DNA from: Thermoplasmata archaeon
GTDB lineage: Archaea; Thermoplasmatota; Thermoplasmata; Thermoplasmatales; Thermoplasmataceae
DNA: 6,455 nucleotides
Reading direction: 5' to 3'
NCBI GenBank assembly: GCA_021850835.1
Contig: JAJZKS010000102.1
Span: 1-6,455 of the forward strand
How positions within the stretch are numbered: the stretch's first letter is position 1; each line of letters begins with the position of its first letter. Position numbers and translations under genes: made by a program. The notes under the pieces were generated by a model, which had not been told where the DNA came from, searched no databases, and saw only the letters and a list, made by a program, of their open reading frames with translations. Below, piece after piece: positions 6,000 through 6,455 of this stretch.

Positions 6000-6455
6000 G
6001 TGGCAGGAAAGATCCCAAAAGAGACCAAAGATGCCATTTTGCGGGCATACAGGCAGGGCGGGAAGTCAAAAGCCCAGATTGCCAGGGAGTATGAGGTTTC
6101 GGTATCAAGTGTCACAAGGATCGTTACGGAGGCAACCGGTTCCCCAGGAGAACCATCAAGAAAGGCAACCAGAAACAGGCAAACGGAAACTGGTAGCAAT
6201 GCACCGAACAGAAGCGAAAACCAAGCTCCTGCTTTTTCAGAAAATGCCATGGGGGTGCATACCCAGCTGGAACGTGCACTTCTGGATTACCACGAAGTGG
6301 TTGGGGAGCACAGCTTAAATTCGCTCATTGAGGAGTTTGTATCCTGGATTTCAAGGAGAGATAAAGGTGAAAAGGAACTTATCTCACTTGAAATGGCAAT
6401 CGAATCCCTCAAGCTGGAAAGATCTTCAATTGAGAATGAAATATCGCGGCTGGGC
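6000..6455 (+). CDS. Helix-turn-helix protein with coiled-coil region (partial, runs off window)
   Basis: A GTG-started frame stays open for 152 codons to the window end, so the C-terminus is missing. Residues 8-44 look like a homeodomain/resolvase-type helix-turn-helix: KETKDAILRAYRQGG, then KAQIAREYEV and recognition helix VSSVTRIVTE. Residues about 45-83 are polar and low in hydrophobics (rich in S, T, N, R, P), a likely flexible linker. Residues about 88-152 are predicted helical, and 125-151 (LISLEMAIESLKLE and onward) carry leucine/isoleucine spacing typical of a coiled coil, suggesting dimerisation. It is probably a DNA-binding regulator or chromosome-associated protein; a transposase accessory protein is an alternative, but no terminal repeats or second transposase frame are seen. 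A TGA at 5988-5990 blocks upstream extension, and GAGATGAT supports the GTG start. Palindromes just upstream might be its own binding sites. Confidence 0.75.
   Translation, partial: MAGKIPKETKDAILRAYRQGGKSKAQIAREYEVSVSSVTRIVTEATGSPGEPSRKATRNRQTETGSNAPNRSENQAPAFSENAMGVHTQLERALLDYHEVVGEHSLNSLIEEFVSWISRRDKGEKELISLEMAIESLKLERSSIENEISRLG

Noticed and set aside
5992..6318. 108-codon ATG frame over the last gene.
   Set aside because: It lies out of frame with the GTG-started helix-turn-helix protein, has no recognisable domain, and its ATG is inside the Shine-Dalgarno sequence.
1..6455. CRISPR array, tRNA or rRNA genes, insertion sequence ends.
   Set aside because: No regularly spaced direct repeats, no tRNA-like cloverleaf or rRNA sequence, and no transposase with terminal inverted repeats were seen by eye on either strand.

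Overview
The window most resembles the chromosome of an acidophilic euryarchaeon of the order Thermoplasmatales. The reasons are a small six-helix DUF998 membrane protein with a decayed paralogue nearby, several start codons lying about 26-28 bases after an archaeal BRE/TATA-like element with little or no leader, oligo-T tracts instead of hairpin terminators, and heavy use of AGG/AGA and ATA codons. This is inference from gene content and signals; no rRNA or other marker gene is present and I do not name a genus.

Layout. At 144-704 (+) is an intact DUF998 integral membrane protein. At 705-957 is a T-rich stop signal, a doubtful 72-codon reading frame and the promoter of the next gene. At 958-2730 (+) is a complete prolyl oligopeptidase family (S9A) serine peptidase. 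At 2731-3009 is an AT-rich intergenic region with two inverted repeats and TATA-like elements. At 3010-4371 (+) is a 12-helix MFS transporter of the metabolite:H+ symporter subfamily. A short A/T tract serves as a shared terminator between it and the convergent acetoacetate decarboxylase family gene at 4404-5225 (-). A non-coding stretch at 5226-5462 holds overlapping palindromes. At 5463-5881 (+) lies the wreck of a second DUF998 gene, with a lost start codon, in-frame stops, frameshifts and an internal deletion. From 6000 (+) to the window edge runs a GTG-started gene for a helix-turn-helix protein with a predicted coiled-coil C-terminal region.

How they may work together. The peptidase (cleavage of proline-containing oligopeptides), the proton-coupled symporter (organic acid or amino-acid-like solute uptake) and the decarboxylase (beta-keto acid decarboxylation) fit a heterotroph living on peptides and organic acids, but each appears to have its own promoter and there is no long operon. 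The two DUF998 loci, about 5.3 kb apart, share spaced upstream motifs as well as protein similarity, so the duplication seems to have included the promoter. I do not see an obviously new multi-gene system. The best leads are the DUF998 pair with its conserved upstream motifs, the palindromes in front of the decarboxylase and helix-turn-helix genes, and the GTG-started regulator itself.
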